Positions 1-11,635 of a stretch of DNA of 64,000 bases are shown here, in pieces. The notes under the pieces were generated by a model. That model was given only the letters and a program-made list of their open reading frames with translations. It was not told where the DNA came from and did no database searches. Origin of the DNA: Saturnia japonica (taxonomy: Eukaryota > Arthropoda > Insecta > Lepidoptera > Saturniidae); NCBI GenBank assembly GCA_033032175.1, contig CM065322.1, positions 5,704,001 through 5,768,000 on the forward strand, written 5' to 3'. Each line of letters opens with the position of its first letter. The first letter of the stretch is position 1. Made by a program: the position numbers and the translations under genes.

Positions 1-682
1 TCCAGCTCCTTCTGCTGTGCTTCTTCGGGCTCGTCGACTCGTCTTCCGAGTCAGCGCTCCCCGTCGATTTCCGTCTCAGTTCCGTGAAGGCGACCTTCTG
101 TAACTCCGATTCCCCGTCTTTCTCAGTCTTCCGCCTTCTGTTCAACGAATCCAGTAGGTCTGGTCGATTGTTCACTTCGGTGTATTCTAATGAACTGTTG
201 AGTTCGTCGCTGGTTAGATTTGAGCTGTGTCGTCTTCGGCTCAGCGCCTGTATATTGAGCAAATCAAATTCAGGCGAGCGTTTGCTATTCTTTCGCTCGC
301 ATTCTGATGGTTTTCTACGCCTCGCTCCTTCGCTACTCTCTACACTAGTGTTGTTTCTAGATCTTTCCAAGCTGTCTAGTAGTGATTTTTTACGTTCAGC
401 ACTGGTCATTGATTTTTTTGGTTTTCTCGATGGCGTTTCAACTGGGGAATTTCTGGTGGGTCGTTTGTAGCGGGGTAAGCTACGTTCCCTGGAGACTTCG
501 GAAGGTGGTCGACGTCTGCGCGTGCCGCTGGGACTATGGTCGTACTCAGGCTGTGCCGACAAACTCGAGCAACAATCTGACTGGGAATCTAAGAACGCTC
601 TGTAGTCGTCACCGAATTCTAGCAAACGTCGTGCTGCGTCCGAGTCTGGTGCTTCGGAATAAGGCTCAGAGTTATATTTTTC
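1..682 (-). CDS. Host gene, last visible exon (runs off left edge); Klarsicht/nesprin-like
   Basis: Open through all of 1-682 on the minus strand. The splice acceptor is AG at 683-684 behind a T-rich tract; the 3' end lies beyond the window. The exon starts in phase 0 and joins the 1876-2257 exon, which ends on a complete CAG codon. The product is hydrophilic and probably disordered: an acidic start (SEPYSEAPDSD), a short conserved-looking segment (LLEFGDDYRAFLDSQSDCCS), then many Ser, Arg and Lys runs such as RRRRPPSEV and RRKSTGSADSEDEST, likely phosphorylation targets. No catalytic motif or membrane segment is visible. A KASH tail, if this is a KASH protein, would lie off the left edge. 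The exon itself is secure; the family is inferred from the spectrin-type exon at 12019-12189 and overall character. Confidence 0.85.
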
Positions 683-1089
683 CTGATAACAGAAAAAAAC
701 TGCTGTAAGTAAATTTTTAGAATTAGAAAAAGGTCGATCTATTCGCTGTGATTTTAGAGCTTATTATTACGTTAAAAAAGACAAACACGGTTAAAGTTTA
801 TATGGAGAAATAGTGGAGAAAGCTAAAATTTATACTACTATATTATTTATATGTGTTACAAATACATTAAATTAAGTTCAATTTTTCAATAAACTGAAAA
901 CTTTGTTTAAAGAGTAATTTTTACAGGTTTCCTATACATTATCCGTTAAAACGTCAAACTTATTCCTCAATTGATTGCGATTGAAAAATCGCCCCTAAAT
1001 TAAATAATACTGCGAATACAACACCAACCAGTGCATTCAATTTATACAAAAATCTACGTTACATACTTAACATCTACTTTATATCATAC

Positions 1090-1818
1090 TTGCAGTGCTT
1101 GTGGTTTCACTCGCGTTTAATTTTTTAATTAATCTGTGTATGGTAGTTGCTTCACTTTCGGCATATGCTGTCGCGGACTATATTTTTGATATACTAAGGA
1201 CCTATATTTTTGTCCAAAATTGTATCAGAGCAGGAGCGAGCAACCTTTTTGATCAAAGGGCCAATTTATTTTTTTTTTTTGGCGGGCCGCATATTGTTTA
1301 CGATACTTTATAATAAATATTGGATTAAAAAAAAATTAAAAAAGTAAACATTTCATATACATCAGACGCATCGCGTCCGTTTGTATGTTTGAACAATTCA
1401 CCGACAAGTGTGTATGTAATCACAAAAAAATCGCGCAGACGTTGCGAGTTTGTATTGCATGTTTAAAACGTCGTCGACAAGTATTCGCCAAGAAAACATA
1501 TTTCGGTTTAGTATGTACTACCATTTTATTATAATTAATTTAATAACAATATATTCATAAAAGAAAGTCGATAAAAGAAATTCAATTTTAGAAATGCGCA
1601 GGTCGCGGGTTGCTCACCCCTGCATTAGAGTAATTCGGGAAAACTTCCTTTTCTGACTTACTTAACAAAAATTAATATTTAAGGCCAGCTGAGAGTTGTA
1701 GCATAATATAAGATAACCTAGACTATTCCTTGTGAATCTGGCTATCATACGCAAAAATAATTTTTCGAATCCGACTGGTAGTTCCAGAGATTAGCGTGTT
1801 GAAACAAACAAATAAAAA
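1090..1818 (-). mobile_element. Helitron-like non-autonomous repeat, interrupted
   Basis: On the minus strand it begins near 1818 with TTTGTTTGTTTCAACACGCT, the style of start common to lepidopteran Helitron-like elements. It ends near 1095 with a segment like the 'tttcactcgcg' ends seen elsewhere in the window. The same family occurs at 15975-16350, sharing 'gatatactaaggacc' and the block around 'tctggctatcata'. This copy is interrupted by the MITE at 1231-1622. The Helitron assignment rests on end style, not on a replication protein. Confidence 0.55.
1231..1622. mobile_element. hAT-like MITE
   Basis: The left end reads CAGGAGCGAGCAACC and the right end, reverse-complemented, reads CAGGGGTGAGCAACC, a typical hAT terminal inverted repeat. 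The flanking 8-mers are tatcagag (1223-1230) and cattagag (1623-1630), matching at 6 of 8 positions, consistent with an aged 8 bp target duplication. No transposase frame is inside, so it is non-autonomous. Confidence 0.65.
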
Positions 1819-1875
1819 AAGCTTTTATATAGTATAGATAGATACATTATCTTTAACGTGATAGAGAAAACAAAC

Positions 1876-2257
1876 CTGATAGAAATCCCATGCCTGCTCG
1901 GAAAACGAGCTGTGCTCTTCAGTACCAGCAGTTACACTCTTGTCGACGTCGGAATCCTTATCCATACTCAGGTCCCACAACCGATTCGGGTCACCAAGGC
2001 TCAGGGCTATAAAATTTCTCTCCCTCTCCAAACTCTGCGCCAAACGTGGCCTGACGACACCTCCGGCAGGTCCTAGCTTGAAATCAGCTTTCACGTTGGC
2101 AACCTCTGTTGTTTCATTCTGTTCTGGAATAGCGTTCTCTTCCATGGTTGATATGTGAGTCTTTTCGATGCTTTTACGTAAGTTCGCGATCGTAGCCAGT
2201 TGCTGTTTAATTAGCCCTTCGTCGCTGTCATTGCCTGATGTTGATGTGGTGTCAAAT
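1876..2257 (-). CDS. Host gene exon (382 nt), Klarsicht/nesprin-like
   Basis: Acceptor AG is at 2258-2259 and donor GT at 1874-1875. The first base completes an Arg codon split with the 2868-3103 exon (AG|A), and the exon ends on a full CAG codon, so both phases fit. It encodes about 127 residues: an acidic start (TSTSGNDSDEG), a short helical stretch (LIKQQLATIANLRKSIEK) that could be coiled coil, a Glu/Asn-rich linker, then SLGDPNRLWDLSMDKDSD and a C-terminal AWDFYQ. Nothing catalytic is seen. The exon call is firm; function rests on its neighbours. Confidence 0.85.
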
Positions 2258-2867
2258 CTAAGGAAGAAAATTATCGATATAAGGCCCCATAGCACGGACG
2301 CTTTAAAAGCGCGTGTTAAAAAAAACGTTCTAATACAACAAATAGCAATTATGTCTGTTCTCATGGAGATGCAATTTAAAAGCGGTTTTTGCCATATCTG
2401 ACATCTCAATCTTAAGTACCTAATGATCTTATACAACATGCTTATGGTGCCTATATAAATTGTTACTCTTATCTCGATTAGACAAGTTTATACGCGTGAA
2501 GGATAGGAAACAATAGAAGCTTTCAATTTTAATTAATTTTATAATTGATTTTAAAATTTACCCTAAGCGCCAATGAACTTCATTATCCACAGCCGTCTAT
2601 TAGCTATCAAGATATACCAGAATTCTTGACAGATACGTCACATCAACCTTGTGTTAAGTACCGGTAACCGCCGTATGTTATTGTTACATGGGCCAGTAAG
2701 TACCAAAGCGAAAACCGTAAATGAGTATACATATACTTGTTGGCGAACAACGAAAAGACATCGCACCTAGTGAACCACTTTTACCACTAAGGCTACAATC
2801 AATTCGGTCAAAAGAAACCCTATCGTCTCCTAATTTTTGATAAATAGCGTGTATCATGTACACCAAC
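2258..2867 (-). other. Intron, 610 bp
   Basis: AT-rich with correct GT-AG borders. No repeat or gene is recognised. Confidence 0.8.
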
Positions 2868-3103
2868 CTGCTCTTTCTACTGGTAGCTGGGTCGCTAGCA
2901 GCACTCCTCTCATTCTTATCTTCAATTTCTGGACTCAGCCGGCCACAAAATGACAATGACTTCACTAGTCGCTCCCGCCTGACTGAAGTGTTGTTATGGC
3001 GACGCAGTTTGAGACGTTTACGTCGCAGCCAGCATTGTTTGTCGTTCGCTTCTACGCACGAAGTGCATGCTTCCGTCATTGTGTTCGTGCTGGATACGTG
3101 ACC
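2868..3103 (-). CDS. Host gene exon (236 nt), Klarsicht/nesprin-like
   Basis: The donor GT is at 2866-2867. Two acceptors are possible. AG at 3104-3105 follows a T-rich tract and keeps the frame with the upstream exon (phase 0). AG at 3090-3091 would shift to a frame that soon stops, so the longer form was chosen. The exon leaves two bases (AG) that pair with the A opening the next exon. It encodes about 78 residues with several Cys (TEACTSC, DKQCWL), a very basic block (WLRRKRLKLRRHNNTSVRRERL) and a Ser-rich end. The basic block could bind acidic partners or act as a nuclear targeting signal; this is inference only. Confidence 0.82.
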
Positions 3104-4529
3104 CTAACATTTAAAAAAATATAACACTTTTTACTCACTGATGCAATCGAAGAATGTCACAGTGGATACAGTGAGTGCCTGGATAACCTCTAGTGATAAC
3201 GTGCAAATGACGGTAGTCGCAAAAAAGTAGAAACTACCCACACTAACTACGACATCGCAATCAGCTTGTGACCATAGACTGTGTAACCAGGTCAAAATTT
3301 CAAGCTAATTATTTCACAGCGAATTTTTCAGACATTATACAATGAAAATAATATGACAGCTATCATTATAGTTAAACAGACTGTTAATAGATGGAGCCTT
3401 GATTATATTTTCATAAGCGTCAACAGATGGCATTTCTAATGAAAAAGTTTGTAATCATTTTTTTATGCAAACATTAATTTTAAACTATTTCTCTATGTTT
3501 TTTTCAATAGCGGGGAACAAAAGCTTTAAAATTATGTTTGAATGATTAATTTTGATGAAATATTATTAACAGAGATATGCAATATGATATATTGCGAGAA
3601 AAAAATACTTTTGAGAAAATTATAGTATATACATATATATTATAATAAAATAACAACAAAAACAGTGAACTACACTTATTTTAAAACATCTCAGTTCAAG
3701 AAGGTGCTATATTATTTGTGTAAGTATATAGTTTATTATATAATGATTGTAATCATTAATTTTAGAAGTAAAAACAAACTTAGAAAATAATTTGGACATT
3801 TGTGAACGACGGAAATAAGATGATAATAATAAGAACCTGAAGAGTTCTATATAGTACGATTGGTAATTTTATTTTTGTATAGTAGCACTGCAAAGTAACG
3901 TCATTATGCCTAATCGTAAGCCGAGTACAATCCAAAAACAATGATAACTACCGAGAGATCGGCAATTCATCGACGGTCGACACTGTTATGCTGTCACTGG
4001 CTGAATACGAAGTGCGACAAACCAAAAGAGAGATATTGGGATTGGTTTGTCACTATGTGCATGGTGGTCACGACCCAGTCGATCCCTACTACTCAGCATG
4101 AATACTGAATATACACAAGCTGATCCAGGAACGCAAGACGCCTACGCGTAACGCTACGCCGGGTGTTACACCTGGCATATGGTGGTCGCGATACAGTTGG
4201 ACACAATCGTTGTGTCCTGCCACACAGCAAACTACTTTCTCCTGAAACTTATATTATTTTTAGGGACTATTTTATTATTTAGCAAATAGTATAAAGTAAC
4301 AGCATTATGAACAAATTTTATATAGTCGGTTTAAGGTATAACTTATGTGACGTTTTTCAGCAGACAGTAATTATTGAACAGGTACTATCAGATAATTAGA
4401 GCAAAACGATGAGAATCCAGTAGGCATTAAGATAACAAAGAGAATTATAAAAAATATATTAGGAAATAGTTAGAAGCACTTCATGAGTTTTACCTTTGAA
4501 CTGACAATACAGAAATTAGTTAGAAATAC
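3104..4529 (-). other. Intron, 1.4 kb, with an old repeat
   Basis: AT-rich, with a GC-richer repeat relic at about 3905-4240. The rest shows nothing recognisable. Confidence 0.75.
3905..4240. repeat. Dispersed repeat relic
   Basis: Shares 'gtacaatccaaaaacaa' and the following 'ctac(c/t)g(a/g)gaga' layout with 45170-45330, and a 'gcatggtggt' block further on. It looks like an aged lepidopteran dispersed repeat of unknown class. Confidence 0.5.
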
Positions 4530-4766
4530 CTGTACAGTGGTGGAACTGCCGCGAAGCTTTGAGTTAGAGTTAGCTGGAGTGACTCTCTGAGGCGAGGCGA
4601 GAGTGTTAAGCGCGGACTCTGATATAGACATGTTGTGCGACATAGCGGTGACGTCACCGGCAGTAGGCGTGGCCGTGAGGGATGCGCCCGCGCCGCTCAA
4701 TTGCGATAAGCACGAGACTGACCAAGGACGTGCGCTGTTACCGCCTCGCTTCTTCCGCAGTTGCAC
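4530..4766 (-). CDS. Host gene exon (237 nt), Klarsicht/nesprin-like
   Basis: Acceptor AG is at 4767-4768 and donor GT at 4528-4529. The exon is 79 whole codons, phase 0 at both ends, and joins its neighbours without a frame break. It opens with a basic block (VQLRKKRGGNSARPWSV), then Ser/Ala/Thr-rich sequence (SCLSQLSGAGASLTATPTAGD) and many Ser and Asn. It looks disordered, with several Ser/Thr-Pro or Ser-rich sites. The frame stays open past the donor to a second possible donor at 4496-4497 (AAG|GTAAAAC), also phase 0, so a longer form with 11 extra codons is possible. Confidence 0.85.
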
Positions 4767-5301
4767 CTGAGTTACGATGTATGCCTCAACCGATTTGTTA
4801 TATACATACAAGCGAACTTAATTAATTTATGATGATAATTTTTAAGCAACAACAGCACATTTAAAGCAAACACTCAAGTATGTACATACACACATATATA
4901 TATATAGAAATTATCAATAGGCGTGGCACGTATCTGACGTATATGCCTTATACGGCATATCCACTTTCAACGCAAGCTCCATCAGTTTATGTTTCTCCTC
5001 GATTTACATTTCAATATCATTATTTCCTATCGCTATTTCTTTTTACAAAGTAGTGGTAATGCTGGTGAACATTCACGGACTATAGTTTGAGAAAGAATCA
5101 GGGTGCAAGCATTCTGTGTACGTGTGTTGTGTTATTGTGTATTGTGTACATCTTTGCATCTGTACATGGCATATGGCAGCATGAGTGGGGGAAGTCTTAT
5201 TTTATAATATGCATGTTTCATATAAAAGTCAAATGTTATTGTAATTTTTATGATCATTTTTTTTATTAATTACAAACAAAGTAAGCTATATTATCCTATA
5301 C
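4767..5301 (-). other. Intron, 535 bp
   Basis: AT-rich with GT-AG borders. A short TA run lies near 4893. No gene seen. Confidence 0.75.
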
Positions 5302-5445
5302 CTTTGCGTGATGTGTCGGTGTAACCGTGCAGGTGGAAGTGCTCATGTCCATCGAAGAGTGAAGGTTCCTTTCCTCTGATGTCAACGAGGTATCTACTTC
5401 GCTCTCTGTGGTGTATTCCCCAGACGCATCGTAACTCTCCGTACC
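5302..5445 (-). CDS. Host gene exon (144 nt), Klarsicht/nesprin-like
   Basis: Acceptor AG is at 5446-5447 and donor GT at 5300-5301; 48 whole codons in phase 0. The product is acidic and Ser/Thr-rich, with ESYDASGEYTTESEVDTS near the start and STSTCTVTPTHHAK at the end. The reading frame was chosen because it alone connects with both neighbours and lacks stops. The composition suggests a phosphorylated linker. Confidence 0.85.
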
Positions 5446-6476
5446 CTGAAATATTAACAAAAACATTCTTTGTAGTATTACCGGGATTGAAGCGGGGATG
5501 GCTCAATGATTACGCACTTGACCACGGCATCGTGGAATGCCGTTACGAAACCTGCAATGAGCTTGAAGTTTCGATGAAGATAAGCGTAGCAAGTATAGCG
5601 TGATGATAAGACTTTTTCTAGAGCTAATCTAGCCAGTTACATCTTGAAGTTGAAAAATCTGTCGTCAATCACCTATCGTTGTGTTCCCGCAGCAATGTTC
5701 AGGATCAGTCACTTTCTAGTCTGAGTTTGTATTCGATCATATTGTCACTGGACTCATAGTGCGATTGTAATAAAATGCAAGCCAATGATAAAACAAATCT
5801 TCCAATTTCTGTGTAGTTCTCCCTCCATCATTTTCTTTATCCCCTTATCCCACGCTAAGTAGAGTCGGCTCATGTTTTTCTCTTGGAAGAGAGCGGACTC
5901 TCCTCTATCAGCTGTCAACTCTGTATTCACACCTTTTATGCACACATTATTCTTCACGAAATTCTGCATTACCTACCTCTACTCCTATATCCTATCACCT
6001 TTGTAGTTCTAACTTGTAAGTACTATTTAGAAAATTAGTAAACTTATTTTTGTCTATAATAAAACATACTTTAAAAATAGTTTAGTAGTGTACGGTAATT
6101 TCACTTGAATATCGCCGTATATGGTGGTGTTTATCACAATAAATAATTGGTTCAATTGAGTCAATCGAGAAAAAACTGTTAAAACTTGCGTCTATTTTTA
6201 TTAATAGTTGATAAGATAAAGATTTAATAGCCTCTTCCTCTTCACTTATCGCTGAACTAAATATGATTTACGAGGAATTTCATTTCATAATTGATGACAA
6301 TCAACACCGTAATATTAAAAATAGAAAAACGTAAGCATTTATTCAATGTTTAACAGTATAGTATTAATAAGGTTGTCGAGTAGTCTTAACTAAGTCAGTA
6401 TTCAATTCTATTTTGAGTGTATACAGTAGCAGTGAAAACAACGCACGTGTTTATAAGTATTATATTTACCACGTAC
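5446..6476 (-). other. Intron, 1.0 kb
   Basis: AT-rich. Short open frames on either strand here have no coding character and no matching splice sites. No repeat recognised. Confidence 0.7.
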
Positions 6477-7069
6477 CTGATTGCTATCATTCTTGTCATC
6501 TGAACTCTGATTCAACCATTCCTTTATCCGAGACATTTTATTCCTACTCGTATTTTTCCCTTCCTCTTCAAAACTCAATGGCTTGAAGTTTCTCGATCCC
6601 TTCTTCTTTGACATTGCCTGTTTATGTACCAGTTGTTCGGCTTGGTTCACTAATCGTTCTATATCCTTGCACATTGCATTCTGGTCTACTCTTAATAAAT
6701 CCGGTGTAGATGATTCCAATTTTGGTTTAGGCGAATCAGTTTTCTCTTTATCTTTTGTATCGTCTAAAGGTAACTCACATTGTATTTCGATAGAGGATGT
6801 CATTAGATCAGTTGAGTCTTCGTTAGCTATTTTCGGACTACCAACGTAAGTCCATTCTTCTTCTGACGACTCTTCTTGACTCTTTCCATCTGTTTCGATC
6901 ACTTGTCTATCGGAATCTGTATCATGATGTTTGAAATAGAATGTTCCCAAGTGTTTTGATTTTCTATCAGTCTGATTAAATTTTGATGTGTCTACAGGCT
7001 TTTTTCTCTTTATAACGGTAGGTGGTGTCCTTATTTTCTCTTCTGTTACAGAGTTCTGTGCTTCGAGAC
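6477..7069 (-). CDS. Host gene exon (593 nt), acidic and lysine-rich, Klarsicht/nesprin-like
   Basis: Acceptor AG is at 7070-7071 and donor GT at 6475-6476. The first two bases complete a Gly codon split with the 7815-7989 exon (G|GT), and the exon ends in phase 0. About 197 residues: a basic N-part (VIKRKKPVDTSKFNQ), an acidic cluster around a tryptophan (QEESSEEEWTYVGSP), another acidic stretch, then a predicted helix (DIERLVNQAEQLVHKQAMSKKK) and a basic, Asn/Asp-rich end (NKMSRIKEWLNQSSDDKND). The helix could be coiled coil. The acidic-Trp stretch loosely resembles kinesin-light-chain W-acidic motifs, but the match is imperfect. Confidence 0.87.
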
Positions 7070-7814
7070 CTGCAACAAATGAATGAGTTGGTTTAAATAA
7101 TTTGTCATCATGTTTATTTGTTTTGCGAAAGACTGGTATGTTACAAACAATTGAAAATTACAATAATTGTTTACGAATTGAAGTGTCGATAATTTGTTGT
7201 TGATAGTGAGAATGAAATTAAATATTTTATTGTAAGTTTTCTATGAACTGTTCACAATATTCACATATATTTTAATAACCATTAAACATTCGATGCTACG
7301 TTACAGCAGTTGGTAAAATATAATAGTTATACCCTGGCTGAAACCAAACCTGATGATGAACAAACTTTATTTTTACAAATCTGCTTGTTTTTTTACAAAT
7401 AACAAGGGAAATATATGCGCATATGTTTTCTAATGCTAGTATTACATTTGAAGAGAAGTAAGGCACAGAGAATTTTTTTTGGAGATTTCTCTCTACTTGG
7501 ACCAGTTCCAATTGTAGAACAACAGGAGATCGCAGCCAAAATAACCTTGTATTGTGTATCTGCGGTGAGTTGATTTCTAGAGCTCCATGGCGAAGGGTTC
7601 AAGGTCGATAACGCGCCAGTAATACCCAAAGTATTATAATATTAAATTAATATTAACAGTATTAAATACCAGTCTTATGACCAGGAGGGCTGTATCCTTG
7701 TTTACCACCTTAGTTGTAAAAAAAACTGTAATCTCGCTACTGATTTATATTAAAGGTTCATCTTTTACAATGATATTCATAAAATGTTTAATGTTGAAAT
7801 AATATTAGTATTAC
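7070..7814 (-). other. Intron, 745 bp, with an unexplained open stretch
   Basis: The flanking exons join in phase without anything from here. A minus-strand frame open over 7393-7629 looks more complex than the surrounding AT-rich DNA, but has no clear acceptor/donor pair in the right phase. It may be a repeat fragment. Confidence 0.6.
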
Positions 7815-7989
7815 CATCAATCTGGTCGGTAGTGGGCACTGTCTGGTCGGTGGGTCTAACTTCGATATCGTCGCAAGGGCCGGGAACCCGTCTCTCGTCT
7901 GCCATGTTTATTTGTTCTCGCATTAGTTCTGACTCGCAATCGGACCCGAAGCCACGCCACGTGTATGTCAACACATACTCTTGCTCCTC
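7815..7989 (-). CDS. Host gene exon (175 nt), Klarsicht/nesprin-like
   Basis: Acceptor AG is at 7990-7991 and donor GT at 7813-7814. It begins in phase 0 and leaves one base (G) completed by the next exon. It encodes 58 residues starting EEQEYVLTYTWRGFGSDCES, followed by a charged stretch and a Thr/Asp/Pro-rich tail (RPTDQTVPTTDQID). The YTWRGFGSDCES segment looks ordered and conserved in style. The exact role is unknown. Confidence 0.87.
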
Positions 7990-8071
7990 CTAGAAAATTT
8001 TCAAATATTCACCGTTTAAATGGCTTAATTTCTGTGACTTCAAATTAACTATAGTTCCGTGTGATTTTTAC

Positions 8072-8245
8072 CTCAGAGGCAGATTGTCTGCTATCAGTAG
8101 AATTATCTCTGCGGCGTACATTGACCGGCGTGCGCTGTCTTCTTGGACTTCTGGGGCTCCTTGGAGAACCACGCCTGCTCAGTCTCGGTTGCTTTAGTGC
8201 TGGTTCGTCGTCGCTATCGCTTGCGTCTTTTTCTGACGCACAATT
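8072..8245 (-). CDS. Host gene exon (174 nt), Ser/Arg-rich, Klarsicht/nesprin-like
   Basis: Acceptor AG is at 8246-8247 and donor GT at 8070-8071; 58 whole codons in phase 0. It starts with an acidic Ser cluster (SEKDASDSDDEP) and continues with an SR/SP-rich block (RLSRRGSPRSPRSPRRQR), likely disordered and a target of proline-directed kinases. The intron to the next exon is only 82 bp (7990-8071). Confidence 0.87.
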
Positions 8246-9437
8246 CTATAATGTAACAGAAAACCAAAAAGTTCCTTTATTTATTCTTTATTTAAATAAC
8301 ACGATAGTTCCTTATTTGAATAAAAAGCACTGAGAACTCTACGTTAATAAACATACAAATAGATACTAGAGACAATACCGCAACTTTGTTTGTGATATAC
8401 CATCTAGACTACGACTTTAGGTTGAAATAACTATTCTACTTAGTACGTAAATACATACTTTAAAAAAAAACATATTATTTTAGTTGGTGTTCATGATCTA
8501 GATACAAGATGGTTCGTAATTTGAAATTGACGAGTGAGAATCAGATCTCCATTGTATGGTTCGCCTTTGTGATGATATTACATTTAGCCATTTATTACTG
8601 ACATGTTTCTATCAATGATATTATATGTAAATTTTATAATATAATTAGTTCCTATGCAGTATTTTTTGTTATTTTGTGACACCCTTAGAATTATTACTCT
8701 TCTTGTTATTTTCAATGGTATTAATGTAATTTTATGAGCTTTTATAAAATTATTACTGGTAACTTTAACACAAGCTTGATATTTTTAATTCTCACAGTAA
8801 CGCACGCCCCTAAAATGTTATTTACGAGATAAATTAATTTTCTAATAATAAATACGGTCATAAATAAATTTACGATCCTATAAACGTCATTTTAAATATC
8901 CCAAAGGATATTTTTATGGCGTATAAAAAAACATAAATTAACGGGAACTATGAAATAGATCCCGAACTATCTCTATGTAAACTTTACTATTAGATATTAG
9001 GCCATCGTGCGGGTCACAAATCATGTTCATTGTAATTATATTTAAAGGAAGGGCACGTGGATAACCCTTTTAGTTCACTCGACGTTTTGAAATAAATTTA
9101 TAGGGACCAAAGTACACGTCGCGGTCTCTCAAACCTAAATTAAAATGATAAAAAAATTAATATGTTCTATAGGTTCCGTACTTAATTATTTTATAACATT
9201 TTTTTATTTATTTAATGTAACTGAATATAACTACTTAAACAAGTCCAATGTTAAAAGTAACAAACTCTACCATAATCATAAAAAAGTAAGCACAGGACGA
9301 CTAATTGCTATTATTTAAAAATCTAAAACTTTAGAAAATCATAATTAAAGTGCAAATTATATTTATTTAAAATTAAATAAATAGTATTTTTAACCAGCTT
9401 CAAAAAAAGACTAAGGTTACTCAATTCGAATGTTTTT

Positions 9438-10925
9438 AGGGTTCCGATCCTCAAAAAGGAAAAAAGGAACCCTTATAGGATCACTTCGTTGTCCGTCCGT
9501 CTGTCTGTCTATCTGTCAAGACCCTTTATCTCAGGAGTACGTGGAGGTATCAAGTTGAAATTAATGTCAAAAACTCAGGTCTGCAATGCCTTGAAGCTGT
9601 GAAAAAATTAAATTTCAGAGTCAACGCAATCAAAAGATACGGCTTGGTTATGCCTCATTTCTATACAATTTCAAAGGGAACAAAAACCTATAGGGCGCTT
9701 CCAGTTGACCTACAATCATGAAATTTGGCAAGCAGTAGTGTCGTGTAGCACAAGTAAAGGAAAAAATCCGAAAACTGTAAATTTGTAGTTAGATAATTAA
9801 TAAGAATTAACTTTGTTATTTGCAGTTGGTAAACTGACCGAAGCATATATTGATCTATGGGGACAAAAGTTTTCCCACGGCAAATTTAAGTTTGTCCAGT
9901 TTATCTTTTCGTAAAAGAATATTAAAATAAAAATCAGCTCCACCTATACAGTATTTTCACAAACTGCAGAACACCATCTATTAGTGGGTAGTTAAAACAG
10001 CTGCAAATTTGTGCTTTGAAAATAACAACCGTAATACATAGCGACGTCTAACGTCGAGTAGCGAGCGGTACTCTTACACTGTAGTACTGGAGTATCGATT
10101 AAAAAAGTCTATAAATTGATTGTGTACAAAATAAAATTAAGCGTTATCTTTAGACAAGGGAGTTTTATTTTAATTATATATGTAACTTGCAGTACCATAT
10201 TCGGAAAAAATAGGGCATATGTTTCCAAAAGTCAAGACTCTCAAAGTAGTGATTAGTAGTATCTGTGGTAGCGATTTTTTTTAAGTTTTTCGATGTTTTC
10301 TTTTGCCTACTTGGTATATTATGGTTGATGATCTATCTACCTTGATTCTATATTTCAAGTTTCTGAGTTACCTAGAAGTGGTCTAGGTTTTTGAAGAGTG
10401 AGTCAGTCAGTTACTTTTTAGACCTTAATAACTCAATAACTATTAGTGTCAATAACTTATTTGTGGAATTTGGGATTCTAGGTGTTCAACGTAGGTGTTA
10501 AACGTTCAAAATTTGTAGGTTTAATAGCTTTTGACATAAGAAGGGGCCGAAAGTAGCTCGAAAAGATTCGTTTAAATATACAAAATAGCCAGTGTCCCCC
10601 TTTTCGAACTGGGCTGTGTGTCTAGAATTTAGACACAGATAGAGAAAATAAAAAATTATGCGTTTTCAAAATTATCCTTCAGTAAAAAAACAAACAAGTG
10701 ATCGTAAAATACCGTTTTACACCGGATTTAAAATTAATACAACATAAAGGTGAAGACTAGGTTGCTATTATTTAATGGTGCAAATACAGAACATGAAAGA
10801 AACGCGCCGAGCCTATCCTGTTTAAACACTCTGAGCTCGCCGATGCTACCTAATTATTTTTGTTAATGTAGCCGAACAATTACGGAACCTTCGGTGCGCG
10901 AGTCGCACCGCACTTGGCCGTTTTG
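9438..10925 (+). repeat. Large non-autonomous dispersed element
   Basis: Starts with a near-palindromic 'ggttccgatcctc ... aggaaccc' block followed by 'ataggatcacttcgttgtc', and ends with 'acggaaccttcggtgcgcg' and 'cgcacttggccg'. These two ends are familiar together from lepidopteran genomes. No intact reading frame lies between them. Class unknown; the middle may be several pieces. Confidence 0.55.
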
Positions 10926-11635
10926 TATTTTTGTTATAGATGTTCAGCCATAATTTCTTAGCTATTAACCGATTTAGATGATTCTTTTTTCGTTAGCAAG
11001 TTACTTCAAGAATTCGAACATACACCGCGAAACTCCTCCAAAACATTGATGTTGGTATTATTCCTTTTGTTAAAATTTGTCTTCGTTATGTTTCTCGATT
11101 GAACCCTAAATTCATACGGGCGCCAATCGATTGGCAGAAAGAATATTGAATAAAACTAGCATGAGTGGTGTAAGTGTAAAACCATGAGGGGAGGTAATGG
11201 GATAATTTTCTACGGCACTTGGGGTCTGCGGTCATGTTTGCAAACTGGCAACAGCGGGTGGTTGATTAATACATTGTTTGCAAATTACGACTTGAATACC
11301 ACGGAGTCGAAATTTATAATAATTTATAGCTTAAAAATCACACTTTTTATAAAGCTTCAGATGATCATATAACATCAGATGGTCATTTAAGATTCTATAT
11401 AAAAAATACAATTATTGAATAGTTTGGATTCCAACTAAATTAATACTAAATAAATATTTAATACTTCACCGCTGATATGTACCATATTTTATTTTGATAA
11501 GAGACCAAATCTAGATCGTAAGCATCGACATTGTAAACAGATTTGTCTTTTTAGGCTATTTGGCCAATCTTCAAGCAAAGGCAATTATAATATTATAAAA
11601 CTTGGGAATCTAATCTTGTATAACATGAATATCAT

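Larger units (their letters stand above)
683..1875 (-). other. Intron containing a Helitron-like repeat with a nested hAT MITE
   Basis: The intron runs from donor GT at 1874-1875 to acceptor AG at 683-684. Most of it is filled by the repeat at 1090-1818 and its nested MITE. The rest is AT-rich with nothing recognised. Confidence 0.8.

Noticed and set aside
84..708. Plus-strand frames opposite the first exon as genes
   Set aside because: They are shadows of the minus-strand exon, which has splice sites and phase continuity.
7393..7629. A minus-strand frame in the 7070-7814 intron as an extra host exon
   Set aside because: The flanking exons join in phase without it and no acceptor/donor pair with the right phases was seen; composition suggests a repeat.
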